From: an uncultured bacterium
GTDB taxonomy: Bacteria; Bacillota_I; Bacilli_A; RF39; UBA660
DNA: 10,151 nucleotides
NCBI GenBank assembly: GCA_949286645.1
Contig: CASEDN010000106.1
Location: 1-10,151 of the forward strand
Direction: 5' to 3'
Shown here piece by piece: positions 1 through 6,799 of the stretch (the first letter of the stretch is position 1; each line of letters begins with the position of its first letter). The notes beneath the pieces are model-generated. The model worked only from the letters and a program-made list of their open reading frames with translations. It made no database searches and was not told the origin of the DNA. A program made the translations under genes and the position numbers.

Positions 1-1889
1 GAATTACTATCTATTAGGTTCTCATCTATTTCACTTATAAATCTACTTGGAGGATTAATACTATCTTCTCCAAATAAAACTCTTCTTCTAGCATTTAATA
101 GATATAGTTTTTCTTTCGCTCTAGTTATAGCAACATAACAAAGTCTTCTTTCTTCTTCTGTTTCACTAGCACTCATCAAACTATTACGATGTGGGAATAT
201 TCCTTCTTCTAATCCTAGAACAAAGACAATATCATACTCTAGTCCTTTAACAGAGTGAATAGTCATTAGACTTACTTTATGTCGAGAGTCTTTATATTCA
301 TCTTTATCATTAACTAAACTTACTTCATATAAGAAGTCCTCTAATGATACTAGTCCCATTCTCTCTTCAAAGGCTTTAGTAATAGATTTAAATTCTTCTA
401 GGTTTTCTAATCTTATTTCACTTTCTATACTCTTTTCACTCTCTAGTTCAGCTTTCATACCAGTAGAATCTAATACTTTATCAATTAACTCTGTTAAAGT
501 TACTGATTCTGCTACTTTTTGTAAAGAGATAATTAAGTCTTTAAACTTCTCTTCTTTGCCACCATCTATCGCTTCAAATAGACTTATACCATCTCTATCA
601 GCTTTTTCTGTTAAATGTTCTATACTCTTTAGTCCTATACCTCTTTTAGGTGTATTTATAACTCTCAATAAGCTTACATCATCTTTAGGATTAAAGATTA
701 GTTTTAAGTATGCTAGTAAGTCTTTAATTTCTTTTCTTTGATAGAAGCTGAAACCTCCTACAATACGATAAGGAATATTATCTTTTAATAGTTCTTCTTC
801 TATGACACGGGACTGGGCATTAGTTCTATATAGTATAGCGATATCACTAGCATTTTTTCCCTCATCTAAAAGTTTCTTTATTTCTTTAGCAGTATAATGA
901 CTCTCATCTTTTTCATCATAGGCTCTATAATAGGTTATCTTATCGCCATCACCTTTAGTAGACCAAAGATTTTTATCTTTTCTTTTTTCATTATTTTTAA
1001 TAACACAGTTAGCAGCATCTAATATGGTCTTAGTAGAACGATAATTTTGTTCTAGTTTAATACTTAAAGCATTAGGATAATCTTTTTCAAAGTTTAAGAT
1101 ATTTTTATAATTCGCTCCACGGAACCCATATATCGCTTGATCAGCATCTCCTACGACACAGATATTTTTATATTTAGCACTTATCATTTTAGATAAGATA
1201 TACTGCGCTTCATTAGTATCTTGATACTCATCTATTAATATATATTTATAACGTTCTTGATATTTTTGTAAAACATCTGGATACTTTCTAAAAAGAGTGA
1301 TTGGTAGAAGTAATAAATCATCAAAATCCATGGCATTATTCTTCTTTAATTTATCTTCATATTTATAATATACTTCACTTACAACATTTTCATAATCGCT
1401 TGCTATATATCTTTCATAATCTTTTGGAGATAGAAGTTCATTTTTACAATTACTTATTTTATTTCTAATCGCTTTAGGATTATAGATTTTAGGGTCATAG
1501 TTTAGACTCTTTAATATTTTCTTTACGATAGTTAAGGAGTCATCACTATCCATAATAACAAAGTTGTTACTATATCCTAATTTATCATAGTTTTCTCTTA
1601 ATATTTTAAGTCCAAAAGAGTGGAATGTTGATATTTGAATATACTTTGACTCACTACCTATCATTTTATCAACACGTTCTCTCATCTCTAAAGCTGCTTT
1701 ATTAGTGAAGGTTATAGCAAGTATCTCGTAAGGAGATATATCTAATTCTTCTATTAGATAGGCAATTTTAGTGGTTAAGACTTTAGTCTTACCACTCCCT
1801 GCACCTGCTAGTATTAAAAGAGGTCCTTCATTATAGAAAACGGCCTTTTTTTGTTCTTCATTTAAGTTGTCTAAATCTATATTACTCAT
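1..1889 (-). CDS. pcrA: ATP-dependent DNA helicase PcrA/UvrD, C-terminus cut by window edge
   Basis: Superfamily 1A 3'-5' DNA helicase acting in the cytoplasm on DNA during repair and in removing proteins from DNA. I translated this frame from the ATG at 1889; it stays open to base 1, giving 629 residues, so perhaps 90-110 C-terminal residues of a usual 720-740 are missing. Visible motifs: Walker A AGAGSGKT (about residues 28-35), TFTNKAA motif Ia, DEYQDT Walker B (about 219), GDADQAIYGFRGA motif III (about 245), NYRST motif IV (about 287), TIHSVKGLEYD motif V (about 541) and VAITRAKEKLY motif VI (about 584). All key residues are intact. The start is preceded by AGGAAGTAGG. It lies downstream of the DUF2935-like gene but a terminator-like hairpin and an extended -10 box separate them. 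PcrA rather than RecB or AddA is chosen from length and motif spacing. Family assignment is secure; PcrA versus a UvrD paralogue is slightly less so. Confidence 0.96.
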   Translation of the reverse strand, partial: MSNIDLDNLNEEQKKAVFYNEGPLLILAGAGSGKTKVLTTKIAYLIEELDISPYEILAITFTNKAALEMRERVDKMIGSESKYIQISTFHSFGLKILRENYDKLGYSNNFVIMDSDDSLTIVKKILKSLNYDPKIYNPKAIRNKISNCKNELLSPKDYERYIASDYENVVSEVYYKYEDKLKKNNAMDFDDLLLLPITLFRKYPDVLQKYQERYKYILIDEYQDTNEAQYILSKMISAKYKNICVVGDADQAIYGFRGANYKNILNFEKDYPNALSIKLEQNYRSTKTILDAANCVIKNNEKRKDKNLWSTKGDGDKITYYRAYDEKDESHYTAKEIKKLLDEGKNASDIAILYRTNAQSRVIEEELLKDNIPYRIVGGFSFYQRKEIKDLLAYLKLIFNPKDDVSLLRVINTPKRGIGLKSIEHLTEKADRDGISLFEAIDGGKEEKFKDLIISLQKVAESVTLTELIDKVLDSTGMKAELESEKSIESEIRLENLEEFKSITKAFEERMGLVSLEDFLYEVSLVNDKDEYKDSRHKVSLMTIHSVKGLEYDIVFVLGLEEGIFPHRNSLMSASETEEERRLCYVAITRAKEKLYLLNARRRVLFGEDSINPPSRFISEIDENLIDSN

Positions 1890-1911
1890 ATTATTACCTA
1901 CTTCCTAATTA

Positions 1912-1920
1912 ATTATATCA
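1912..1920 (-). promoter_or_regulatory. Possible extended -10 promoter for pcrA
   Basis: The minus strand reads TGATATAAT, a TGn extension plus a perfect TATAAT, just ahead of pcrA. No good -35 box is seen at 16-18 bases upstream (TTTTCC). The predicted transcript would start close to or inside AGGAAG, leaving mainly the GTAGGT element as ribosome binding site, which lowers confidence. Confidence 0.35.
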
Positions 1921-1934
1921 TTATTTTAATTAAG

Positions 1935-1965
1935 GGAAAAGAAAAAGAGGTCATTTAGACTTCTT
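1935..1965 (-). terminator. Hairpin and T-run after the DUF2935-like gene
   Basis: On the minus strand AAGAAGTC, a five-base loop (TAAAT) and GACCTCTT form an eight-pair stem with one A-C mismatch, followed by a T-rich run (CTTTTTCTTTT). The TAA stop of the DUF2935-like gene lies in the loop. On the plus strand the mismatch becomes a G-U pair but the T-run there is poor, so the minus direction is preferred. Confidence 0.6.
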
Positions 1966-2878
1966 TATTGTCAGCGTCAAGAATATAAAGGAAATAGTTT
2001 ATATCACGGTAGAAGTTATCGATAGCGAGTGGTTCTATTATAAAGTATAGTTTTGCATCTAATAAATCTCTTAACATATCTCTTAGTAGTAATCTGATTC
2101 TTCTAATAATAGCGATACTTCTTTCTGTTAAATCCTTTTGATTTTCAGGGGATAGGGGTAGACTATTATAATCTTCAAGTAACTGTGGATATATTTCATT
2201 TAAGATATTATTTAATACTTCTATATATGATGTTGCATTGGGATCGATTAAGCCTCTTAAGAAGGAAGTTATTTCATAAGCGGTTATATTGTAACCATAT
2301 TCTGTATCTAAGGCAATTATTGGGTCTTTTCTTATCATTTCTTTTAATCTATTTAATTCTCCTATATATAGTTCAATTTCTATTATCATAAAGTTATACA
2401 TAGTAGGATAGGAATATGAAAATAGATTATTAGAAGTCATCTCATCTCTTATTTCTCGGGCTAGTTCAATAAAATCATTTGCTATGGATAGAGCTTTTGT
2501 ATTGATAGAAGTCATTGTTCTTATTAGTTCATCAGTTATCTCAAAGGTATCTGTAGGTGTTAGTTCTAATTGTGATTCTGTTATATCTGTAGCAAGATTT
2601 ATATTAAAAAGTTTCTCTGTTAATTTCTCAGTTGGGAGGGTGTACTCTGTATAAAATATCTCATAGTCTACTCCTTTTGATGGTACTTTTCCATTAGTTA
2701 CTGTTATCATCTCTCTACCTAAATCTTGACTTCTTCTAGCAAGGGCTTCGGCTCTTGCTTTATAGGGATTATTTCCATAGAAAGAAAGCTCAATATTAAT
2801 ACAAAAATCTCTCATTGTTCTTAAATAATATAAGTTAGTATTTAATGACTCTTCATAAAATTCTTCTTCTGTTAACAT
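1955..2878 (-). CDS. DUF2935-like protein without histidine
   Basis: A 307-residue soluble, mostly helical protein resembling the two-domain DUF2935 family of Bacillota, whose function is not established and whose fold is a ferritin/hemerythrin-like helix bundle with His/Glu motifs. Four helices line up with family motifs as I recall them: LYYLRTMRDFCINIELSF (16-33), the PTMYNFMIIEIELYI stretch (158-172), the YEITSFLRGLIDP stretch (201-213) and EPLAIDNFYRDINYFL (282-297). RGLIDP is the most diagnostic segment. The places where the family has EH or DH read DF (24-25), NF (162-163), EI (202-203) and DN (287-288), and the whole protein contains no His. It may therefore have lost metal binding. 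No signal peptide or membrane segment is seen. The ATG at 2878 is preceded by TTGGTGATAAA, a modest ribosome binding site. A terminator separates it from the adhesin/sortase unit upstream, so it may have its own promoter, though only a bare TATAAT at 2893-2898 is visible. Confidence 0.75.
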   Translation of the reverse strand: MLTEEEFYEESLNTNLYYLRTMRDFCINIELSFYGNNPYKARAEALARRSQDLGREMITVTNGKVPSKGVDYEIFYTEYTLPTEKLTEKLFNINLATDITESQLELTPTDTFEITDELIRTMTSINTKALSIANDFIELAREIRDEMTSNNLFSYSYPTMYNFMIIEIELYIGELNRLKEMIRKDPIIALDTEYGYNITAYEITSFLRGLIDPNATSYIEVLNNILNEIYPQLLEDYNSLPLSPENQKDLTERSIAIIRRIRLLLRDMLRDLLDAKLYFIIEPLAIDNFYRDINYFLYILDADNKEV

Positions 2879-2902
2879 TTTATCACCAATAAATTATATG
2901 AA

Positions 2903-2938
2903 AATAAAAAGAGATTTAGTATTTTAACTAATCTCTTA
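2903..2938 (-). terminator. Rho-independent terminator closing the adhesin/sortase unit
   Basis: Minus strand AAGAGATT-AG pairs with CTAAATCTCTT around a short A/T loop, with one bulged A, and is followed by TTTTTATTTT. The TAG stop of the five-helix membrane protein (2928-2930) lies within the left arm of the stem, so translation ends inside the hairpin. Confidence 0.75.
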
Positions 2939-3782
2939 TACTTTCATATAGTTTATTTAATTCTGTAAGAGGGTTATCTTCAACAGGTTTTGATTCTTCT
3001 TTTACTTGATCTTTCTCTTTTTCTTCTTTTAATATCTTAACCATAAGCTTATATTCATCTAAAGTAAAGTTTTGACCTAATAAATTTATAGGAGCTTGTT
3101 CTTCTTTAGGTTCTTCTATAATTACCTGTTTTTTAGGTACTTTATAAGCTTCTTTAATATCAAAGTCATGAATAATATTATAGTTTGTAAAAGATTCTAC
3201 TTGGATTAAATTATGTTTATATTGATATTTTCTTATTAAGTGATAAACTATTAAAACTACTATCCAGAAAACAAAGATAAACATACTTAATTCTAAAATA
3301 CTTCTAACGGCATTACTACTATATAATTCAGTGATATTAAAGACATCTAAGTTGAGGCTAGCAATCTGTGATATTGCTAATATAAATAAGTACATAATGA
3401 TTGCAAAAGCAGTAGAATTTATAACTTTTAATTTAAAGTCTGCTTTATTACTAAATATTGTTTTAAATAGGACTATATTAGTTATAATTAACATAATTAG
3501 ATAGATAACAATATTTGGAAAGTAATAAGTTATAAATACCTCATTAATAGCATAATCTAACAAAGCCATAAAACTACTACCATATTGGAAAGCTAAAAAT
3601 ATGAAGCCTGCTAAGTATAATAGAATGTAAGTTCTTTTACTTTGCTTTCTATTTGAACCATTAGTAGTAATAAAAATTATTGTCAAAATCACTATTACTG
3701 CTAGTATCATTAAGTATAAATTTTTAGATGTAATCAAATCAAAAACTGTTTGTAATTTTGTCATTAATGATAATGGACTCAT
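2928..3782 (-). CDS. Unrecognised five-helix membrane protein with charged cytoplasmic tail
   Basis: A 284-residue protein I cannot assign to a family. Five hydrophobic segments lie at about 22-40, 51-70, 85-108, 122-142 and 160-184. The basic residues in loop 1 (NRKQSKR), loop 3 (KADFKLK) and after helix 5 (RKYQYKH) predict an outside N-terminus and inside C-terminus. The last 100 residues form a Lys/Glu-rich tail containing a possible helix, FTLDEYKLMVKILKEEKEK (239-257), and a second short helix, LTELNKLYESIRD, at the end. The start is placed at the ATG at 3782: AAAGGGGGTG ends six bases before it, whereas the GTG at 3791 would lie inside that ribosome binding site. The binding site overlaps the sortase stop codon (3798-3800), so the two genes are almost certainly cotranscribed and probably coupled. 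Its position as third gene after adhesin and sortase suggests a role in surface-protein export, anchoring or sensing, but that is inference only. Confidence 0.9.
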   Translation of the reverse strand: MSPLSLMTKLQTVFDLITSKNLYLMILAVIVILTIIFITTNGSNRKQSKRTYILLYLAGFIFLAFQYGSSFMALLDYAINEVFITYYFPNIVIYLIMLIITNIVLFKTIFSNKADFKLKVINSTAFAIIMYLFILAISQIASLNLDVFNITELYSSNAVRSILELSMFIFVFWIVVLIVYHLIRKYQYKHNLIQVESFTNYNIIHDFDIKEAYKVPKKQVIIEEPKEEQAPINLLGQNFTLDEYKLMVKILKEEKEKDQVKEESKPVEDNPLTELNKLYESIRD

Positions 3783-3788
3783 TAATAA

Positions 3789-3797
3789 CACCCCCTT
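3789..3797 (-). promoter_or_regulatory. Ribosome binding site deciding the membrane-protein start
   Basis: Minus strand AAGGGGGTG lies six bases before the ATG at 3782 and overlaps the in-frame GTG at 3791, which rules that GTG out as the start. It directly abuts the TAA stop of the sortase gene. Confidence 0.85.
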
Positions 3798-4454
3798 TTA
3801 TTCTGCCATGTATAGTTCTGCTATATAAATAGTTTGTGTAGAACTATCATCTTTAGTACAGGTAATTAATGTGAGTGTAGTTTTATCATGATTTCTTTTA
3901 ATTGCGACTGTACCTGTATTTTTCTCTTTATATATATTTGTAATTTTATATTTGTAAGTAACTCCAGCATAGGTAACAATAGCTTCATCTCCTACTTGTA
4001 GTTTATATAAGTCCTTAAAGAAGGCTTTCCAACCAGTACCAGAGTGTCCTGCTATTATTAAGTTACTATTAGTAACATCAGGCATTTCACTACCTTTTAT
4101 TACTTCAATGTTTGCTTCAACTGTGTTGAGGCTAGAATCAATGTTATAAAAACCCCTTCTAAACTTTATTTTTGGTATTTCTAAATAACCAATATAGCTT
4201 TCAATATCTTGATAATTCTGTGTTTTATTTTCTTCTTCATCGGTAGTAACTTCAGATGTATTAACACTATATATTTCTGTTTCATTATCATTATATATTT
4301 TCTCATTCATATAGTCATAGGCAAGTAACTTTTTATCACCAATGAAGTTATAAAAAGATAAGAACCCTCCAAGTGTTATTACAAAGGCTCCAATTAGAGC
4401 GACTGTATTAGGAGAGATTCTTTTCTTTTTATTTAACTTTTTGTTTCTTACCAT
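3798..4454 (-). CDS. Sortase (cysteine transpeptidase), LPXTG-type
   Basis: A 218-residue membrane-anchored sortase that would cleave the VPFTG signal of the adhesin encoded immediately upstream and join it to an amino group on the cell surface. Visible: basic N-terminus, one membrane segment at about 18-36 (N-in, catalytic domain outside), an acidic linker (55-85), the YIGYLEIPKIKF strand (87-98), NLIIAGHSGTGW with catalytic His137, and TLTLITC with catalytic Cys199. The usual Arg about ten residues after Cys is not present; the sequence there is STQTIYIAEL and no Arg follows the Cys. Length and the LITC motif fit class D or a related small class, but I do not assign a class. The ATG lies 26 bases inside the end of the adhesin gene in another frame. 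The nearest ribosome binding sequences (GGAGTAGGA) lie 13-18 bases away, farther than ideal, so translation is probably coupled to the adhesin. Confidence 0.93.
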   Translation of the reverse strand: MVRNKKLNKKKRISPNTVALIGAFVITLGGFLSFYNFIGDKKLLAYDYMNEKIYNDNETEIYSVNTSEVTTDEEENKTQNYQDIESYIGYLEIPKIKFRRGFYNIDSSLNTVEANIEVIKGSEMPDVTNSNLIIAGHSGTGWKAFFKDLYKLQVGDEAIVTYAGVTYKYKITNIYKEKNTGTVAIKRNHDKTTLTLITCTKDDSSTQTIYIAELYMAE

Positions 4455-6249
4455 TGTAGTATACGAATCCTACTCCGGATATCAAAAGTACTGTTCCAAA
4501 TAAAGTACTTATTAGGGATTTATTACTTCCAGTAAATGGAACTTCTACTATTTCGTTATTTTCAAATACAACTAAAGCAGTAGGTGTTTCATCACTAATT
4601 GTGAATTTATAAATTTCATCACTTTTCTTATAACCTGCTGGAGCTTTGGTTTCTTCTACTGTATATTCTCCATCTTTTAATCCTGTAATAGTATGAGGTT
4701 CAGTAGTTGTTACAAATTCTTCTATTATATTACCATCACTATCTTTTACTACTAGTGTTGCTCCTGCTATTGGATTACCAGTTGCAGCATCTACTTTCAA
4801 TATATTTACTAGTTTCTCAATAGCGGTATTTTCAATAGTTACTGTTACATCACGATTATCTTTATTAACAGTAAATTCATATATTTTATCTGTCTTTTCA
4901 TAACCTGCTGGAGCTTTGGTCTCTTCTACTGTATAAGTTCCATCTTTAAGACCAGTTAGTTTATGTGGCTCAGTAGTTGTTACAAATTCTTCTATTATAT
5001 TACCATCACTATCTTTTACCACTAAGGTTGCTCCTGCTACTGGATCTTTTGTAACTGAATCTATTTTTATAATAGTTGCATTTCTTTCAACTTTTTTATT
5101 TCTAAACCTAATAGAAATATTTCTATTTGTATCGCTAATTGTAAATTCTACGACCTTATCGTTTAAGACATAACCATCTGGAGCTTTAGTTTCTTGTAAT
5201 GTATAAGTTCCATTTGGTAAGTTTTTAATTACATATGATGAGGTTGTAGAAGTCCATGTTGCAACTATTCTACCAGTACTATCTTTTACTTCAAAAGTTG
5301 CTCCTGCTAGAGGCTCTTCTGTTTCATTATCAATTTTAGTAATTGTTACTTTACTAGTCTCAAGTGTTAAATTAGTCTTATCTGTTAATGTTGATGTTTC
5401 AGGATATAGTACAGAACCAAAGACACTTTGTTTTGATGGATCACTTGATTTGTACATATAAGCTTTATTGATTGAACCAGTAGCTGTTGCAGTTACTGTA
5501 ATGTTAAAGCTTCCTATGTCAACAGAGTCAACTGGTATTCTAACTTTAAAGCTTTCATTTGTTGAAAATGTCGTTTGAACAGTTCCACTTTTTGCATTTA
5601 CTACTGTAGTTCCTGATGGTGCATTAGATAAAGATATTGTGTAATTACCTGTTGTATATAAAGCATTGGCACTAATTGGCTCTGATTCATAATACTTCTT
5701 ATCACTACTTAAATTCAATGAACTGTCATTGTTGACAAGTTTAAATGCAGGTGTAGCATAGGAATCAACTTTTCCAGCCTCATTTACTAATTTCTTTATA
5801 TGTGGTCTTAAATTGTAAGGATCAGATCCTGTAGTTTTAAAAGAATCTGGCAGATTATGACCGCCCATATATAAATCTTCATACCACCAAATAGCAGCTT
5901 GTGTAATATAGTAATCCATATCTGAATTACCAGTTATATTTACTCTTGGATAACCATTTGACAATATATAGGCAATGGCAGCTGGTGCTTCTCCTTCTAA
6001 TGTCATTGTTACTCCATAAGGGATGCCTTTATTAAAATCTCTACAGTAAACATAACCACCTAAACTACTAGTTAGCTTTGCATAATTCCAATCACTAATA
6101 TACCCTTCTAGTATTTTTTCACTATTAGCTGTAAAACTAGGTGGTGCTGTTGAAGCTGCATTTATACTTGTAATCCCAAAAATACCTAGGGCAACAATTA
6201 AAAATGCAAGCATTGTAATTTTAAACTTATGTTCTTTTATCTTTTTCAT
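4429..6249 (-). CDS. Thioester-domain, SpaA-repeat surface adhesin with VPFTG anchor
   Basis: A 606-residue wall-anchored surface protein. Residues 1-32 form a signal peptide (basic, then a hydrophobic core, ending INAAS). Next is a Cys-Gln thioester (TQXA-type) domain: Cys69 in YVYCRDF and Gln117 in YYITQAAIWWYED are the expected internal thioester pair, which in known members binds host amines covalently. A beta-rich region (about 160-295) is followed by three SpaA/Cna_B domains beginning at KID/KVD Lys305, Lys395 and Lys485. Each has an E-box (YTLQETKAPDGY, YTVEETKAPAGY twice; Glu353, 443, 533) and a terminal Asn (384, 474, 564), the triad for intramolecular Lys-Asn isopeptide bonds. VPFTG at about 570-574, a hydrophobic helix and the tail GKKQKVK form the sorting signal. 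No YPKN-like pilin motif is seen, so a single anchored adhesin is favoured over a polymerised pilus. The start is ATG 6249 after GGGGGT; the TTG at 6264 lies just upstream of that site. It is the first gene of a unit with the sortase. Confidence 0.94.
   Translation of the reverse strand: MKKIKEHKFKITMLAFLIVALGIFGITSINAASTAPPSFTANSEKILEGYISDWNYAKLTSSLGGYVYCRDFNKGIPYGVTMTLEGEAPAAIAYILSNGYPRVNITGNSDMDYYITQAAIWWYEDLYMGGHNLPDSFKTTGSDPYNLRPHIKKLVNEAGKVDSYATPAFKLVNNDSSLNLSSDKKYYESEPISANALYTTGNYTISLSNAPSGTTVVNAKSGTVQTTFSTNESFKVRIPVDSVDIGSFNITVTATATGSINKAYMYKSSDPSKQSVFGSVLYPETSTLTDKTNLTLETSKVTITKIDNETEEPLAGATFEVKDSTGRIVATWTSTTSSYVIKNLPNGTYTLQETKAPDGYVLNDKVVEFTISDTNRNISIRFRNKKVERNATIIKIDSVTKDPVAGATLVVKDSDGNIIEEFVTTTEPHKLTGLKDGTYTVEETKAPAGYEKTDKIYEFTVNKDNRDVTVTIENTAIEKLVNILKVDAATGNPIAGATLVVKDSDGNIIEEFVTTTEPHTITGLKDGEYTVEETKAPAGYKKSDEIYKFTISDETPTALVVFENNEIVEVPFTGSNKSLISTLFGTVLLISGVGFVYYNGKKQKVK
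4700..4749. repeat. Copy A of a 50-bp exact direct repeat inside the adhesin gene
   Basis: This stretch is identical to 4970-5019, 270 bases away, and encodes the KDSDGNIIEEFVTTTEP part of the third SpaA domain. A further 21-bp exact match at 4630-4650 and 4900-4920 has the same 270-base period, equal to one 90-residue domain. Confidence 0.9.
4970..5019. repeat. Copy B of the 50-bp exact direct repeat inside the adhesin gene
   Basis: Identical to 4700-4749 at the DNA level and located in the second SpaA domain. The first SpaA domain (around 5240-5290) shares the protein architecture but not this DNA identity, pointing to a recent duplication or conversion of domains two and three. Confidence 0.9.
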
Positions 6250-6257
6250 ATAAAATA

Positions 6258-6262
6258 CCCCC
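6258..6262 (-). promoter_or_regulatory. Ribosome binding site deciding the adhesin start
   Basis: Minus strand GGGGG (in ATTGGGGGTA) lies eight bases ahead of the ATG at 6249. The longer reading frame would begin at TTG 6264, which overlaps this site and is therefore unlikely to be used. Confidence 0.8.
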
Positions 6263-6280
6263 AATCGATTTAGTGCTTAT

Positions 6281-6309
6281 ATTATAACACTTTTTTTATA
6301 ATTATGCAA
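6281..6309 (-). promoter_or_regulatory. Promoter of the adhesin/sortase unit
   Basis: Minus strand -35-like TTGCAT (6304-6309), a spacer of exactly 17 bases and a perfect -10 TATAAT (6281-6286). Transcription would start near 6274, leaving a leader of about 25 bases with the GGGGG ribosome binding site. The spacer contains a run of seven A. The promoter lies directly after the terminator of the preceding unit, so the adhesin unit is transcribed separately. Confidence 0.8.
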
Positions 6310-6320
6310 GATATTTATCT

Positions 6321-6363
6321 ATATAAAAAGCAGAACTTGTTTATATATTAACAGTTCTACTTT
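6321..6363 (-). terminator. Rho-independent terminator after the ytxH-like gene
   Basis: Minus strand AAAGTAGAACT (6353-6363) pairs with AGTTCTGCTTT (6327-6337) through eleven pairs including one U-G wobble, followed by TTTTTATAT. On the plus strand the wobble would be an A-C mismatch, supporting minus-strand use. It ends the four-gene lipoprotein-to-ytxH unit. Confidence 0.85.
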
Positions 6364-6382
6364 ATTATATTAAATAGTCAAC

Positions 6383-6799
6383 TTATTTTGACTTAATTTC
6401 TTTAGATTCTAATTTTTCTAATACATCACTAACTACATCAATAGCTTTCAACCTTAACTCTTCTGCTGCTTTTTCCAATACTGGAGTACCTTTAGCGACA
6501 GCAAGGTTGACTAAGTCTTGGCATTTTTTCTTTATTTCTTCACCTTTTTTCTTAGCTATTTTTAAAGCTTTTTCTTTATCTAAGTCTTCAAGTTCAGCTT
6601 TAATCTCCTCTACTTTTTCTTCAAACATGTTTTTTATATCTTCAGCATCAACTGATTTTATTTTAGCAACTACATTATCTAATTTTTCTTTTAGATCCTT
6701 TCTTGTTTCACTACCTTTCTTAGGGGCAAATAAAATACCTAAACCTGCTCCAATAGCAGCTCCTGCAATAATTTTTCCAATTCCACTTTTTTTACTCAT
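6383..6799 (-). CDS. YtxH domain protein
   Basis: A 138-residue YtxH-family (general-stress-type) protein. The N-terminus has a glycine-rich hydrophobic stretch (6-24, GIGKIIAGAAIGAGLGILF) followed by the family signature APKKGSETRKDL (25-36). The rest (37-135) is a long, highly charged Lys/Glu helix, likely coiled coil or amphipathic. The hydrophobic stretch probably associates with the membrane, with the charged part in the cytoplasm. The ATG overlaps the last eight bases of the YtxG-like gene, with AAGGAAAGGAAG just ahead inside that gene, so translation is coupled. In Bacillus, YtxG and YtxH are encoded together in a stress operon; the same pairing here supports both calls. Molecular function is not established for the family. 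Confidence 0.9.
   Translation of the reverse strand: MSKKSGIGKIIAGAAIGAGLGILFAPKKGSETRKDLKEKLDNVVAKIKSVDAEDIKNMFEEKVEEIKAELEDLDKEKALKIAKKKGEEIKKKCQDLVNLAVAKGTPVLEKAAEELRLKAIDVVSDVLEKLESKEIKSK

Noticed and set aside
556..741. Plus-strand open frame of 61 codons
   Set aside because: Lies entirely antisense to the well-supported pcrA frame, with Ser/Leu/Ile-rich shadow composition and no good ribosome binding site.
2185..2391. Plus-strand open frame of 68 codons, Leu-rich
   Set aside because: Antisense to the DUF2935-like gene; the apparent hydrophobicity follows from the reverse complement of its codons.
2893..2898. TATAAT on the minus strand ahead of the DUF2935-like gene
   Set aside because: No -35 or TGn extension, and the predicted transcript would begin too close to or inside the ribosome binding site; kept only as a mention.
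4630..5019. Regular repeats as a CRISPR array
   Set aside because: The repeats are 270 bases apart, within a coding frame, and correspond to protein domains.
4429..6249. Adhesin as a polymerised pilus subunit
   Set aside because: E-boxes are present but they are part of SpaA domains; no YPKN-like pilin motif Lys was found and there is only one subunit gene.
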